Source: Oscillospiraceae bacterium
Lineage (GTDB): Bacteria; Bacillota; Clostridia; Oscillospirales; Oscillospiraceae
Length of the DNA: 64,000 bases
Direction of reading: 5' to 3'
Assembly: GCA_015067975.1 (NCBI GenBank)
Contig: SVLK01000001.1
Span: 85,513-149,512 of the forward strand
Below, in pieces: positions 24,274-33,070 of this stretch. Position numbers and translations under genes: made by a program. Numbering within the stretch: the stretch's first letter is position 1; every line of letters starts with the position of its first letter. The notes under the pieces were generated by a model. That model did no database searches and had not been told where the DNA came from. It saw only the letters and a list, made by a program, of their open reading frames with translations.

Positions 24274-24323
24274 TGAACATTATTAGAGCACGTTGAGGTG
24301 CTTGCAGAGAGTGAGGACTCGCT

Positions 24324-25673
24324 ATGGAAAAAAGATACAATCTGTTGACGGCCATCGCTATGGTGGTTGGTACGGTGATCGGTTCCGGCGTTTTCTTCAA
24401 GGCTGAAGTGGTTTTGAAGAATACCGGCGGCAACCTGATGATCGGTGTTCTGTCCTGGCTGATTATGGGTGTTGTGATGATCATCTGCACCTATACCTTC
24501 GGCATTGTTGCCGGTAACTATGAGGGTGCGGATGGCTTGGTGGCCTTTACCCGCGCCTCTTGCGGTAAGACATATGCCTACTATGTGGGTTGGTTTATGA
24601 CGGTTGTCTACTATCCCACTTTGACCGGCGTTCTGTGCTGGCTGCCTGCCCGTTATCTGGGTGTGCTGATCGGCGGCGAAGTGTGGGGCAACCCCACCAG
24701 CGCTCCTGTCATGACGCTGAGTGTAGTGTTTATGGTGGTGACTTATGCGATGAACGCACTGGCCCCCAAACTGGCCGGTAAGTTCCAGATTTCTACCACC
24801 GCTATCAAGCTGGTGCCTCTGCTGCTGATGGCAGTTGTCGGCACGATCGTGGGCCTGACCAACGGCCAGATCACCTATAACTTCACCAACATCGTGGATC
24901 CTTCCGTGGCTCCCACTGCCGGTCTGTTCGCCGGTGTTGTGGCCCTGTCCTTCGCCTATGAGGGCTGGATCTGCGCCACCTCCATCGGCTCTGAGCTGAA
25001 GGATGCCAAGCGCAATCTGCCTCGTGCGTTGGTCATCGGTGCTATTATCGTCGTGGCTGTGTATGTTGCCTACTACATTGGCCTGGCCGGCGCTCTGGAC
25101 AGCGCTGTGATGATGGAAAACGGCCAGGAAGGTGCCAAGCTGGCATTCCAGAATATCTTTGGCAAGGTTGGCGGCGCAGCGATTTTCGTGTTCGTGGTCG
25201 TCTCCTGCTGGGGCACCTGCAACGGTCTGACCATGTCCGTCTGCCGCGGCATGTATGATCTGGCTGTGGACAGCGACAGCGAGAAGCTGAAGATGTTCAA
25301 GAACATCGATCCTTCCACCGGTATGCCTACCAACTCCACTGTTGTCGGTCTGCTGGTGACCGGTCTGTGGCTGGTGTACTTCTACGGTGCCAATCTGGCA
25401 CCCACCGGTTGGTTTGGCAAGTTCTGCTTCGACTCTTCCGAGCTGCCCATCATTACCCTGTACCTGCTGTACATCCCCATCTTCCTGAAGCTGATGAAGC
25501 TGAAGAACCTGAGTGGCTTTAACCGCGTTGTGATGCCTGTTTTGGCCACCGTGAGCAGCTTGTTCATGTGCTTTGCCTGCATCTACACCTACCGCATGAA
25601 GGTGGTCTTCTATCTGATCGTCTTCGCTGTGATCATGTTGCTGGGCGCTCTGCTGAAAGGCAAGAAGGACTGA
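24324..25673 (+). CDS. APC-family amino acid permease
   Basis: 449 aa with about 12 hydrophobic helices. The first helix carries the APC substrate-binding motif MVVGTVIGSGVFFK, and helix 6 FAYEGW (SFAYEGWICATSIG) is typical of the LAT/serine-threonine exchanger branch (SteT-like). Substrate cannot be read from sequence; neutral amino acids are likely from the family. It is a single gene with its own promoter and terminator. Confidence 0.85.
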   Translation: MEKRYNLLTAIAMVVGTVIGSGVFFKAEVVLKNTGGNLMIGVLSWLIMGVVMIICTYTFGIVAGNYEGADGLVAFTRASCGKTYAYYVGWFMTVVYYPTLTGVLCWLPARYLGVLIGGEVWGNPTSAPVMTLSVVFMVVTYAMNALAPKLAGKFQISTTAIKLVPLLLMAVVGTIVGLTNGQITYNFTNIVDPSVAPTAGLFAGVVALSFAYEGWICATSIGSELKDAKRNLPRALVIGAIIVVAVYVAYYIGLAGALDSAVMMENGQEGAKLAFQNIFGKVGGAAIFVFVVVSCWGTCNGLTMSVCRGMYDLAVDSDSEKLKMFKNIDPSTGMPTNSTVVGLLVTGLWLVYFYGANLAPTGWFGKFCFDSSELPIITLYLLYIPIFLKLMKLKNLSGFNRVVMPVLATVSSLFMCFACIYTYRMKVVFYLIVFAVIMLLGALLKGKKD

Positions 25674-25690
25674 AACAACTAAAACCCCTA

Positions 25691-25720
25691 AAGGACGCAG
25701 GTGTCACCTGCGTCCTTTTT
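25691..25720 (+). terminator. Terminator of APC permease
   Basis: AAGGACGCAGGTG / CACCTGCGTCCTT hairpin followed by TTTTTCTT. Confidence 0.85.
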
Positions 25721-25779
25721 CTTGCCAAAGGATAGGGAAGAAGGTATACTGAGAAAAAATGCAGAAATGAGGAACTGAC

Positions 25780-26418
25780 GTGAAATATAAGATGGTTTTA
25801 TTCGACATGGACGGCACTCTGCTCGATACACTGGATGATTTGCGCGACGGTGTGAATCTGGTGCTGCAGCGCCGAGGATACCCTCTGCGCACGACGGAGG
25901 AAATTTGCGCTTTTGTAGGCAACGGCGCGCGGCAGCTGATTCGGCTGGCGCTGCCGGAGGGCACGGAAGAGACAGAAGTGGAGTCGGTGCTGGAGGAGTA
26001 CCGGGAATGGTACAAGGTGAACTACTGCACAAAAACACGGCCCTATGCCGGCGTGGAAGCGATTTTGTCCTCATTGCAGGCGCAGGGCATAAAAGCAGCG
26101 GTGGTTTCCAATAAGCCGGATGCCACTACAAAAAAACTGGCGGAGCAGTTTTTTCCCGGTCTGCCGGCCTTTGGACAGAGGGATGACATCCCCAAGAAAC
26201 CGGCACCGGACATGGTATGGAACGCGCTGCAAGTGTTGGGAGGGACAGCACAGGAAGCGGTCTATGTAGGCGACAGTGAAGTGGACGTAGAAACAGCCCG
26301 CAACGCGAAGCTGCCGCTGATTGCGGTCAGCTGGGGGTTTCGTACCAAAGAGCAACTGCAAGCGGCCGGTGCACAGACCATTGTGGACACAGCGGAGGAA
26401 TTGCTGGCGACGCTGTGA
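25780..26418 (+). CDS. HAD-superfamily phosphatase, phosphoglycolate phosphatase-like
   Basis: 212 aa, GTG start (MKYKMVLFDMDGTLLDT) with GAGGAA upstream; an ATG four codons later is an alternative. Motif I DMDGTLLD (nucleophile Asp), motif II/III VVSNKPD and KKPAPDMV, and motif IV GDSEVDVETA place it in the Gph/PGP-like subfamily with an alpha-helical cap. It hydrolyses small phosphomonoesters; the true substrate is not determinable. Possibly expressed together with the next gene, 128 bp downstream. Confidence 0.85.
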   Translation: MKYKMVLFDMDGTLLDTLDDLRDGVNLVLQRRGYPLRTTEEICAFVGNGARQLIRLALPEGTEETEVESVLEEYREWYKVNYCTKTRPYAGVEAILSSLQAQGIKAAVVSNKPDATTKKLAEQFFPGLPAFGQRDDIPKKPAPDMVWNALQVLGGTAQEAVYVGDSEVDVETARNAKLPLIAVSWGFRTKEQLQAAGAQTIVDTAEELLATL

Positions 26419-26546
26419 GGGTGCATTGGCGTGCAACATGAAGTTTCCTGTCCCTGAAGGGGAAATGCAACCTGAAGTTGCTGGACTTGGAGGGGGAATA
26501 CGGTAAAATGAAGGTGGAGGACTGCCGGAAGTGAGGAGGAAACACC

Positions 26547-27383
26547 ATGCGAATCAATGCCTGCGGAAAAGACTGTACCGTCTGCGGTGAATATATGGCG
26601 CAGAAATGCACCGGCTGCGGTGAAGAGACCACGGCACTGTGCACCATCGCTTGCTGTGCCGAAAAGAAGTGTTTTGACAAATGCACCGAATGCTGGAAAA
26701 AGGATGACTGCAAAAAACTGCCACAGAAGGACAAAATGCCCATTTTGCGCCGGGAGAATCTGCGCTATGCCGCGGAGCGCCACGTATGGGCACAGCAGAA
26801 CGCAAAGCCACTGCGCCTTTGTCTGACGGTATTGGCGGCACTGGCGATGCTGCGTGGTGTTGCCTTGCTGCTCTCGCTGCCCGTTGAGGCTCTGCTGCCA
26901 ATCGGTGCGCAGGTGCCGCCCCATCTTGTTGCGCCGCAAACGAAGCTGGCAGTTGCTGTGTGTCATGTGGTGTACGGTGTGGTGCTTTTGATGCTGAGCC
27001 GCCTGCAGGAAAAATACCGCTTCGCTGGCATCTGCATTATGTTCTCTGGCGTGGTAATGGTGGTTCAGGCGTATTTGAAGCAGGGGGAAGCTTTATCGCT
27101 GGCAGTGTCGGTAGTATATCTGCTTCTCTGTTTTGTCGGCGAGTATTATGAGTGTGCTGCCCACGCCGACACGGCACTGGGGATTGACCGTGCTGTTGCG
27201 GAAAATTGGGGACACATCTGGAAATGGATCGTGGGCGGTCAGGTGGTTTTGATGGCCGCATACCCGCTGCTCTTTTACGCGCTGCCGTTAGCTGCGATGA
27301 TTATGATAGGGTTACTGATCGCACTGCCCCGTATCTACAGGCGCAAGATCCTCCGGATCTGGCAGATGGCGCAGACGCTGTGA
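26547..27383 (+). CDS. DUF3795-like cysteine-rich domain fused to integral membrane domain
   Basis: 278 aa. The first 55 residues hold about fourteen Cys in CGKDCTVCG, CTGCGEE and similar motifs (DUF3795-like, probable metal-binding). The rest contains about six hydrophobic helices from residue about 90, with no recognised transporter motif. Strong ribosome site GTGAGGAGG. The fusion suggests a membrane protein with a cytosolic metal-binding or redox sensor head; the function is unknown. Confidence 0.6.
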   Translation: MRINACGKDCTVCGEYMAQKCTGCGEETTALCTIACCAEKKCFDKCTECWKKDDCKKLPQKDKMPILRRENLRYAAERHVWAQQNAKPLRLCLTVLAALAMLRGVALLLSLPVEALLPIGAQVPPHLVAPQTKLAVAVCHVVYGVVLLMLSRLQEKYRFAGICIMFSGVVMVVQAYLKQGEALSLAVSVVYLLLCFVGEYYECAAHADTALGIDRAVAENWGHIWKWIVGGQVVLMAAYPLLFYALPLAAMIMIGLLIALPRIYRRKILRIWQMAQTL

Positions 27384-27415
27384 GGGAAAGAGACACCGGG
27401 AGGCATCCAAAAGCG

Positions 27416-27444
27416 TTGACATTTGCGCAAAAGCGTGCTATATT
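27416..27444 (+). promoter_or_regulatory. Promoter of thrS T-box leader
   Basis: TTGACA, 17-bp spacer, TATATT: near-consensus. Confidence 0.8.
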
Positions 27445-27454
27445 GAACTGTAAT

Positions 27455-27708
27455 CTATGAAAAGGCATGGATAGGGACGCCGGCTGACGGAACTTTGCAG
27501 AGAGTGGCTCATTTTGGTGCAAGAGCCATAAAGGGAAGCAGATGCGGTACCGCCCTTGAGCCGCCCACCGAACGTCATGAATCAGTAGGCTGGGACGGGT
27601 TTCTCCCGTTACAGAGAGCACGAGCGACAGCATTTTGCTGTAAGCAGGGTGGAACCGTGGAGTTTTACTTCACCCCTGAATTTCTCAGGGGTGAAGTTTT
27701 CTTTTTGC
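27455..27708 (+). promoter_or_regulatory. T-box riboswitch (threonine)
   Basis: A 280-nt leader with the stem I AG-bulge/terminal-loop signature (AGAGAG ... GGTGCAAGA), a candidate specifier ACC (27549-27551, Thr) and the T-box AGCAGGGTGGAACCGTGG at 27643-27660. The competing terminator is ACTTCACCCCTGA / TCAGGGGTGAAGT (27667-27697) followed by TTTTCTTTTT. Uncharged tRNA-Thr would stabilise the antiterminator and switch thrS on. Confidence 0.95.
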
Positions 27709-27736
27709 CCCGAAACAATGAAAGGAGATCATTCCC

Positions 27737-29494
27737 ATGGCTGACGAAAACATCTACACTTTTGAAAACGAGGAATACCGCAAGACGTACTGGCATACCT
27801 GCTCCCACGTGCTGGCGCAGGCCATGAAGCGTCTGCACCCCGAGGTCAAGCTGGCCATCGGTCCCAGCATTGACAACGGCTTTTACTATGACTTTGACAC
27901 TGCTGAGCCTTTCTCCGAGACCCAACTGGCTGAGCTGGAAGCCGAGATGCGCAAAATCTGCAAGGAAAAGCTGAAGCTGGAGCGTTTTGAACTGCCCCGC
28001 ACCGAGGCCATCAAGTTTATGGAAGATCTGGGCGAGCCCTACAAGGTGGAACTGATCAACGATCTGCCCGAGGATGCTATTATCAGCTTCTACAAGCAGG
28101 GTGAGTTTACCGACCTGTGCGCCGGTCCTCATTTGGACTCCACCGGCCGCATCAAGGGCAATGCCATCAAGCTGACTGCCTGCAACGCCGCCTACTGGCG
28201 CGGTGATTCTAACCGCCAGACACTGCAGCGTATTTACGGCGTAGCCTTCCCCAAGAAGGATGAGCTGGATGAGTATCTTGCCCGTATCGAAGAGGCCAAG
28301 AAGCGCGACCACCGCAAGCTGGGCAAGGAACTGGGCCTGTTCATGCTGCGCGACGAAGGCCCCGGATTCCCCTTCTTCCTGCCCAAGGGCATGGTGCTGC
28401 GCAACACGCTGATCGACTATTGGCGTCAGGTGCATAAGCGCTATGGCTATGTGGAGTGCTCCACTCCCATGATGATGAACCGTCAGCTGTGGGAGCGCAG
28501 CGGCCACTGGGGTCACTACAAGAACAATATGTATACCACTGTCATCGACGATGTGGACTTTGCCATTAAGCCCATGAACTGCCCCGGCGGTATGCTGGTA
28601 TATTCCAGTGAGCCTCACTCCTACCGCGACCTGCCTCTGCGCGTGGGTGAACTGGGTCTGGTGCATCGCCACGAGCTGTCCGGTGCGCTGCACGGCCTGT
28701 TCCGTGTGCGCTGCTTCACGCAGGATGATGCCCATATCTTCATGACCTGGGATCAGATGAAGGATGAGATTAAGAACGTGGTGAAGCTGTTCGACGAGGT
28801 GTACTCCGTCTTTGGCCTGAGCTATCAGATCGAAGTGTCCACTATGCCCGAGGATCACATGGGCGATGAAAAGGACTGGGATTTCGCTACCGAGACGCTG
28901 AAGACCGCCGTGGAAGAGATGGGCAAGAGCTACGTCATCAACGAGGGCGACGGCGCTTTCTATGGTCCCAAGCTGGACTTCCATCTGGCCGACTCTCTGG
29001 GCCGCACCTGGCAGTGCGGTACGATCCAGCTGGATATGCAGCTGCCTGAGCGCTTTGAACTGGAATATGTGGGTGAAGACGGTCAGAAGCATCGCCCCGT
29101 TATGATCCACCGCGTGGTTCTGGGTTCCATCGAGCGCTTCATCGGCGTCATCACCGAGCACTTTGCTGGCGCATTCCCCACTTGGCTGTCTCCCGTGCAG
29201 GTGAAGGTGCTGCCCGTTACCGACCGTGCCGCCGACTATGCTGGCGAAGTGGCCGCCAAGCTGGAGGCAATGGGCTTCCGCACGGAGGTGGATTACCGCA
29301 ACGAGAAGATCGGCAAGAAGATCCGCGAGGGTCAGCTGGAGAAGGTGCCTTACATGGTGATCGTGGGCGACCGCGACGTGGAAAATGCCACCGTTTCTCC
29401 CCGTCACCGTGCTGATGGTGATCTGGGTGCTATGTCCTTTGAGGAATTTGCTGCTCTGCTGCGCGATGTAGTGGACAGCAAAGCTGCCAAGTAA
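27737..29494 (+). CDS. thrS: Threonyl-tRNA synthetase lacking the TGS domain
   Basis: 585 aa against about 640 for the usual enzyme. It starts directly at the editing domain (HTCSHVLAQAMKRLHP, the HxxxH zinc/editing motif), so the N-terminal TGS domain is absent. The AAGGAGATCATTCCC ribosome site 15 bases upstream fixes the start, and no TGS-coding frame lies upstream. The class II core (KPMNCPGGMLVY, HRHELSGALHGLFRVR) and the C-terminal anticodon-binding domain are intact. It charges tRNA-Thr and is controlled by the T-box. Confidence 0.95.
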   Translation: MADENIYTFENEEYRKTYWHTCSHVLAQAMKRLHPEVKLAIGPSIDNGFYYDFDTAEPFSETQLAELEAEMRKICKEKLKLERFELPRTEAIKFMEDLGEPYKVELINDLPEDAIISFYKQGEFTDLCAGPHLDSTGRIKGNAIKLTACNAAYWRGDSNRQTLQRIYGVAFPKKDELDEYLARIEEAKKRDHRKLGKELGLFMLRDEGPGFPFFLPKGMVLRNTLIDYWRQVHKRYGYVECSTPMMMNRQLWERSGHWGHYKNNMYTTVIDDVDFAIKPMNCPGGMLVYSSEPHSYRDLPLRVGELGLVHRHELSGALHGLFRVRCFTQDDAHIFMTWDQMKDEIKNVVKLFDEVYSVFGLSYQIEVSTMPEDHMGDEKDWDFATETLKTAVEEMGKSYVINEGDGAFYGPKLDFHLADSLGRTWQCGTIQLDMQLPERFELEYVGEDGQKHRPVMIHRVVLGSIERFIGVITEHFAGAFPTWLSPVQVKVLPVTDRAADYAGEVAAKLEAMGFRTEVDYRNEKIGKKIREGQLEKVPYMVIVGDRDVENATVSPRHRADGDLGAMSFEEFAALLRDVVDSKAAK

Positions 29495-29510
29495 TTTTCA
29501 CCAAAACCAA

Positions 29511-29546
29511 AAACCGCCGAAAGCAGCGCTTTCGGCGGTTTTTTCG
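29511..29546 (+). terminator. Terminator of thrS
   Basis: AACCGCCGAAAG / CTTTCGGCGGTT, 5-nt loop, then TTTTTTCG. Confidence 0.9.
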
Positions 29547-29572
29547 TTTAAACGGGAGAAATGCGGGGCACA

Positions 29573-29807
29573 CTTGCAAAAATGCAAGTCTGGAACGGAT
29601 AAATTGCAAAATTTGAAGGGAAAGCTTGCAAAATGAATCGTAAATTTTTGTTATATTAAGAATTTAGATTAGTTAAATAATCACGAAATTAAAGAAAATA
29701 AAATGAAAGGTGTACAAATTAAACAAATGTGTTGCTGCGCTAAAGCGTAAATGCCGTGCATTTTTTTATGAAATACACTTGCAAAATGAAAATGAATGCG
29801 TTACAAT
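29573..29807 (+). promoter_or_regulatory. TRAP operon promoter with repeated TTGCAAAA motifs
   Basis: TTGCAA (29779-29784), 17-bp spacer, TACAAT (29802-29807) form the promoter of the TAXI gene. Four TTGCAAAA-type motifs occur in this AT-rich 368-bp gap (near 29574, 29604, 29626, 29779), one inside the palindrome CTTGCAAAAATGCAAG. They may be operator copies; no gene is seen in the gap. Confidence 0.5.
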
Positions 29808-29862
29808 AGCACCATCGTAAAACACGCTTCGGTAACGAAGCGAAAGAAAGGACGATTTTACT

Positions 29863-30837
29863 ATGAAAAAGTTTTTTGCACTGATGCTGACTCTGCTGAT
29901 GGTCCTGTCTCTGGTCGCCTGCGGCGGCAACAAGGACGATGAGGTCGTAAAGATGCGTTTTGTTACCGGCAGTGAAAGCGGTACCTACTACGCTTTCGGT
30001 GGTACCATTGCACAGCACGCTACCAACAATGCCGAGGGTATCGAAGTGATCGGTGTTGTGGGCGCAGGTTCTCAGGCCAACATCCAGGAACTGGAGAAGA
30101 AGGGCGCTGAGCTGGCTTTCTGCCAGTCCGACGTGATGGCTTACGCTTATGAAGGAACCAACCTGTTCAAGGATACCGGCAAGGTTGACTGCTTCTCCAC
30201 CGTGGCGGCTCTCTATATGGAGCAGGTGCAGATCGTGACCTGCGACCCCAGCATCAAGACCGTGGCCGATCTGGAGGGCAAGCGTGTGTCCATCGGTGCT
30301 GCCGGCAGCGGTGTGTACTTCAACGCTCTGGATGTTCTGAGTTGCTATGGTTTGAGCGAGAGCGATATTATCCCCACCTATCAGGGCTTCGGCGATAGCG
30401 CCAACGCACTGAAGGATGGCCAGATTGACGCTGCTTTCGTGGTTTCCGGTGCTCCTACCACTGCTATCGTGGAACTGGCTACCACCAAGACTGCTTACCT
30501 GGTTTCCATCGAGGATGCCAACGTGGATAAGCTGCTGAAGGCTTCCCCCTACTACAGCAAGTCTATCATCAAGGCCGGTACCTACAATGGCCAGACCGAG
30601 GACGTGACCACTGTGGCTGTGGGCGCTGTTGTGCTGGCTCGCAACGATATTCCCGAGGATGCCATCTATGCTCTGACTGCTGACATTTTCGATAACTACA
30701 CCAATCTGGTTTCCTCCCATGCCAAGTACGGTGAGCTGAGCCTGGAGTTCGCAACTTCCGTTACCTCCGTGCCTTATCACCCCGGTGCTGCCAAGTACTT
30801 CGCAGAGAAGAATATCACCGTTCCCACCGCTAAGTAA
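29863..30837 (+). CDS. TAXI-type TRAP transporter solute-binding lipoprotein
   Basis: 324 aa with signal peptide and lipobox SLVAC. The mature part starts with the TAXI pattern MRFVTGSESGTYYAFGGTIA and continues LAFCQSDVMAYAYEGT, DLEGKRVSIGAAGSGVYFNA, which are family hallmarks. It captures a solute outside the membrane (glutamate or other carboxylates in studied TAXI proteins) and hands it to the fused permease encoded next. Strong ribosome site GAAAGGACG. Confidence 0.95.
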   Translation: MKKFFALMLTLLMVLSLVACGGNKDDEVVKMRFVTGSESGTYYAFGGTIAQHATNNAEGIEVIGVVGAGSQANIQELEKKGAELAFCQSDVMAYAYEGTNLFKDTGKVDCFSTVAALYMEQVQIVTCDPSIKTVADLEGKRVSIGAAGSGVYFNALDVLSCYGLSESDIIPTYQGFGDSANALKDGQIDAAFVVSGAPTTAIVELATTKTAYLVSIEDANVDKLLKASPYYSKSIIKAGTYNGQTEDVTTVAVGAVVLARNDIPEDAIYALTADIFDNYTNLVSSHAKYGELSLEFATSVTSVPYHPGAAKYFAEKNITVPTAK

Positions 30838-30876
30838 AAAGCTGAACGGGAAATTAACAGAAAATAACATCAAAGA

Positions 30877-30906
30877 GACTACGGCGGACGCTTGTCCGCC
30901 GTAGTC
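30877..30906 (+). terminator. Intercistronic hairpin between TAXI and permease genes
   Basis: GACTACGGCGGAC / GTCCGCCGTAGTC with a 4-nt loop and no T tract; probably sets the ratio of binding protein to permease by RNA stabilisation or partial termination. Confidence 0.6.
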
Positions 30907-31014
30907 CCGCACGTTTCAAGAGAGATTTCCTCCGCATACAAGAGGATATACCCGATGGGTGTGGCCCCTTGTATACTGAGGAGTATAGATCAAGGAAAGT
31001 AAGGAGAGATCCTC

Positions 31015-33021
31015 ATGAAGTTGTTCAAAAAGAAAGTGGAAGAAGTTCCCGTGGTAGATACCGCGGCAGCTGGCAGCGAGGAGATGACTGCCAATATCGA
31101 CGCGGTGATGCGCAAGTATGACCGTGAGTCTGCTACTCGTATCTGGGAAGGTGTGCCCAAGATCGTACTGCGCTGGGTGATGGCGGTATTTTCTGTCTAC
31201 TGCATTGGCATGACGCTGTTCAGTGTGGAGCTGCCCGAGACCAAGTTGGCCCGTTTCCTGGCCTTTATCATCATTCTTGGCTACATGACCTATCCGGCCA
31301 AGAAGGGCTCTATGAAAGTGAACTACGTGCCGTGGTACGACATTGTTCTGATGGTGCTGGGTGCCGGTGCATTCCTCTACTATGCTTTCAACGCCATGAC
31401 CATCATCAAGCTGGCGACTCTTATTGAAGTCCATCATGTGATTATCGGCGTTGTGGGTCTACTGGCGTTGGCGGAGTTGTGCCGCCGCTGCGTGGGTATT
31501 CCCATTTTGTGCGTGGTGGGCGTGCTGCTGGTGTATACATTCTACAACCAGATGAGCTGGAACTTTGGCTTTATGAGCTTTGGCGAGAATCTCTATCAGT
31601 CCCTGCATACCATCATTTATAAGCTGTTTTACACCACCTCCGGTGTCATTGGAACGCCGGTGAACGTGTGCTATACCTATATCGTTCTGTTCATCATTTT
31701 CGGTGCATTTCTGGAGCGCACCGGTATTGCCAACTTCTTTATCTCTCTGGCCAATAAAGTGGCCGGTTGGTCTTCCGGCGGCCCTGCCAAGGTGGCGGTG
31801 ATTTCCTCTGCTCTGTGCGGCATGGTGTCCGGTTCTTCCGTTGGTAACACGGTGACTACCGGCAGCGTAACCATTCCCATGATGAAGCGCACCGGCTATA
31901 AGCCCGAGTTTGCCGGCGCTGTGGAAGCTGCTGCTTCTACCGGCGGTCAGATCATGCCCCCCATCATGGGCGCAGCTGCTTTCCTGATGGCCGAGTATAT
32001 GGATCTGCCCTATATGCAGGTAGCTGTCAAGGCCATCCTTCCCGCCGTTCTCTACTTTGCCGGTATCTTTATCGCAGTGCACTTGGAGGCCAAGAAACTG
32101 GGCCTGCAGGGTATCTCCAAGAGTGAACTGCCTGCTTGGGGTTCTCTGGTGAAGAAGGTTTATCTGATTATCCCGCTGGTGCTGCTGGTGTGGCTGGTGT
32201 CCTCCGGTCTGCGTACCATGCAGTTCTCCGCTGCTGTGGCTATTGCTGCTGCTATGCTGGTGGGCTTCCTGAATAAGGATGAGCGCTTGACTTTGAAAAA
32301 GATTCTGGAGGCACTGGAAGCCGGTGCCAAGGGTGCTGTTACAGTAGCTGTGGCCTGCGGTATGGCCGGCCTGATCGCCGGCTGCATCACGGTGACCGGT
32401 TTGGCATCTACCTTGATCAATGCCATAGTTACCCTCTCTGGTGACCACATTATTATCGGTTTGGTGCTGACTATGCTGTGCTGCATCGTGCTGGGTATGG
32501 GTGTCCCCACTACCGCCAACTACTGCATTATGGCTTCCACCTGCGCACCGATCCTGATTCAGCTCGGTCTGCCTGCTGTGGCTGCCCACTTCTTTGTGTT
32601 CTACTTCGGTATCGTGGCAGATATTACGCCTCCTGTGGCGCTGGCCGCTTATGCAGGTTCCGCCATTGCAAAATCCAACCCCATGAAAACAGGCTTTACT
32701 GCCACAAAGCTAGCCATCGCAGCGTTTATCGTGCCCTACATCTTTGCCTACAGCCCTGCCATGCTGTTTGAAGGCGTCACCGGGTTCTGGCCGGTGTTGC
32801 AGATTGGTATGAGTTCTGTACTGGGTATTTTCGGTATTGCTGCGGCAATGAATGGTCATCTGGTGCGCCCCATTCCGATGTTGCTGCGCCTGGTGATGGC
32901 TGTCGGCGGTCTGTGCATGATGATTCCCGGTGGCTTGACGGATGTTATCGGTTTGGTCGTGGTGGTTGCGATCATTGCATTCCAGCATGTGATGAAGAAA
33001 AAGGAAGTCCGTACAGCTTGA
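31015..33021 (+). CDS. TRAP transporter fused DctQ-DctM permease
   Basis: 668 aa with many membrane helices. The first part is a 4-helix DctQ-like segment and the rest a DctM-like large subunit (GCGMVSGSSVGNT region, GGQIMPPIMGAAAFLMAEY, LGMGVPTTANYCIMAS). This 4TM/12TM fusion is the usual partner of TAXI receptors. It drives sodium- or proton-coupled uptake of the bound solute. Start after AAGGAGAGATCCTC. Confidence 0.95.
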   Translation: MKLFKKKVEEVPVVDTAAAGSEEMTANIDAVMRKYDRESATRIWEGVPKIVLRWVMAVFSVYCIGMTLFSVELPETKLARFLAFIIILGYMTYPAKKGSMKVNYVPWYDIVLMVLGAGAFLYYAFNAMTIIKLATLIEVHHVIIGVVGLLALAELCRRCVGIPILCVVGVLLVYTFYNQMSWNFGFMSFGENLYQSLHTIIYKLFYTTSGVIGTPVNVCYTYIVLFIIFGAFLERTGIANFFISLANKVAGWSSGGPAKVAVISSALCGMVSGSSVGNTVTTGSVTIPMMKRTGYKPEFAGAVEAAASTGGQIMPPIMGAAAFLMAEYMDLPYMQVAVKAILPAVLYFAGIFIAVHLEAKKLGLQGISKSELPAWGSLVKKVYLIIPLVLLVWLVSSGLRTMQFSAAVAIAAAMLVGFLNKDERLTLKKILEALEAGAKGAVTVAVACGMAGLIAGCITVTGLASTLINAIVTLSGDHIIIGLVLTMLCCIVLGMGVPTTANYCIMASTCAPILIQLGLPAVAAHFFVFYFGIVADITPPVALAAYAGSAIAKSNPMKTGFTATKLAIAAFIVPYIFAYSPAMLFEGVTGFWPVLQIGMSSVLGIFGIAAAMNGHLVRPIPMLLRLVMAVGGLCMMIPGGLTDVIGLVVVVAIIAFQHVMKKKEVRTA

Positions 33022-33031
33022 ATTAAGTCCG

Positions 33032-33070
33032 AAAAAAATGCCTGCAGCTTATGCTGCAGGCATTTTTTTA
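33032..33070. terminator. Bidirectional terminator between TRAP and SGNH operons
   Basis: AAAAAATGCCTGCAGC / GCTGCAGGCATTTTTT hairpin with A and T tracts on both sides, serving both converging units. Confidence 0.9.

Noticed and set aside
27665-29407. 580-aa minus-strand ORF over thrS
   Set aside because: Shadow frame opposite an unmistakable synthetase.
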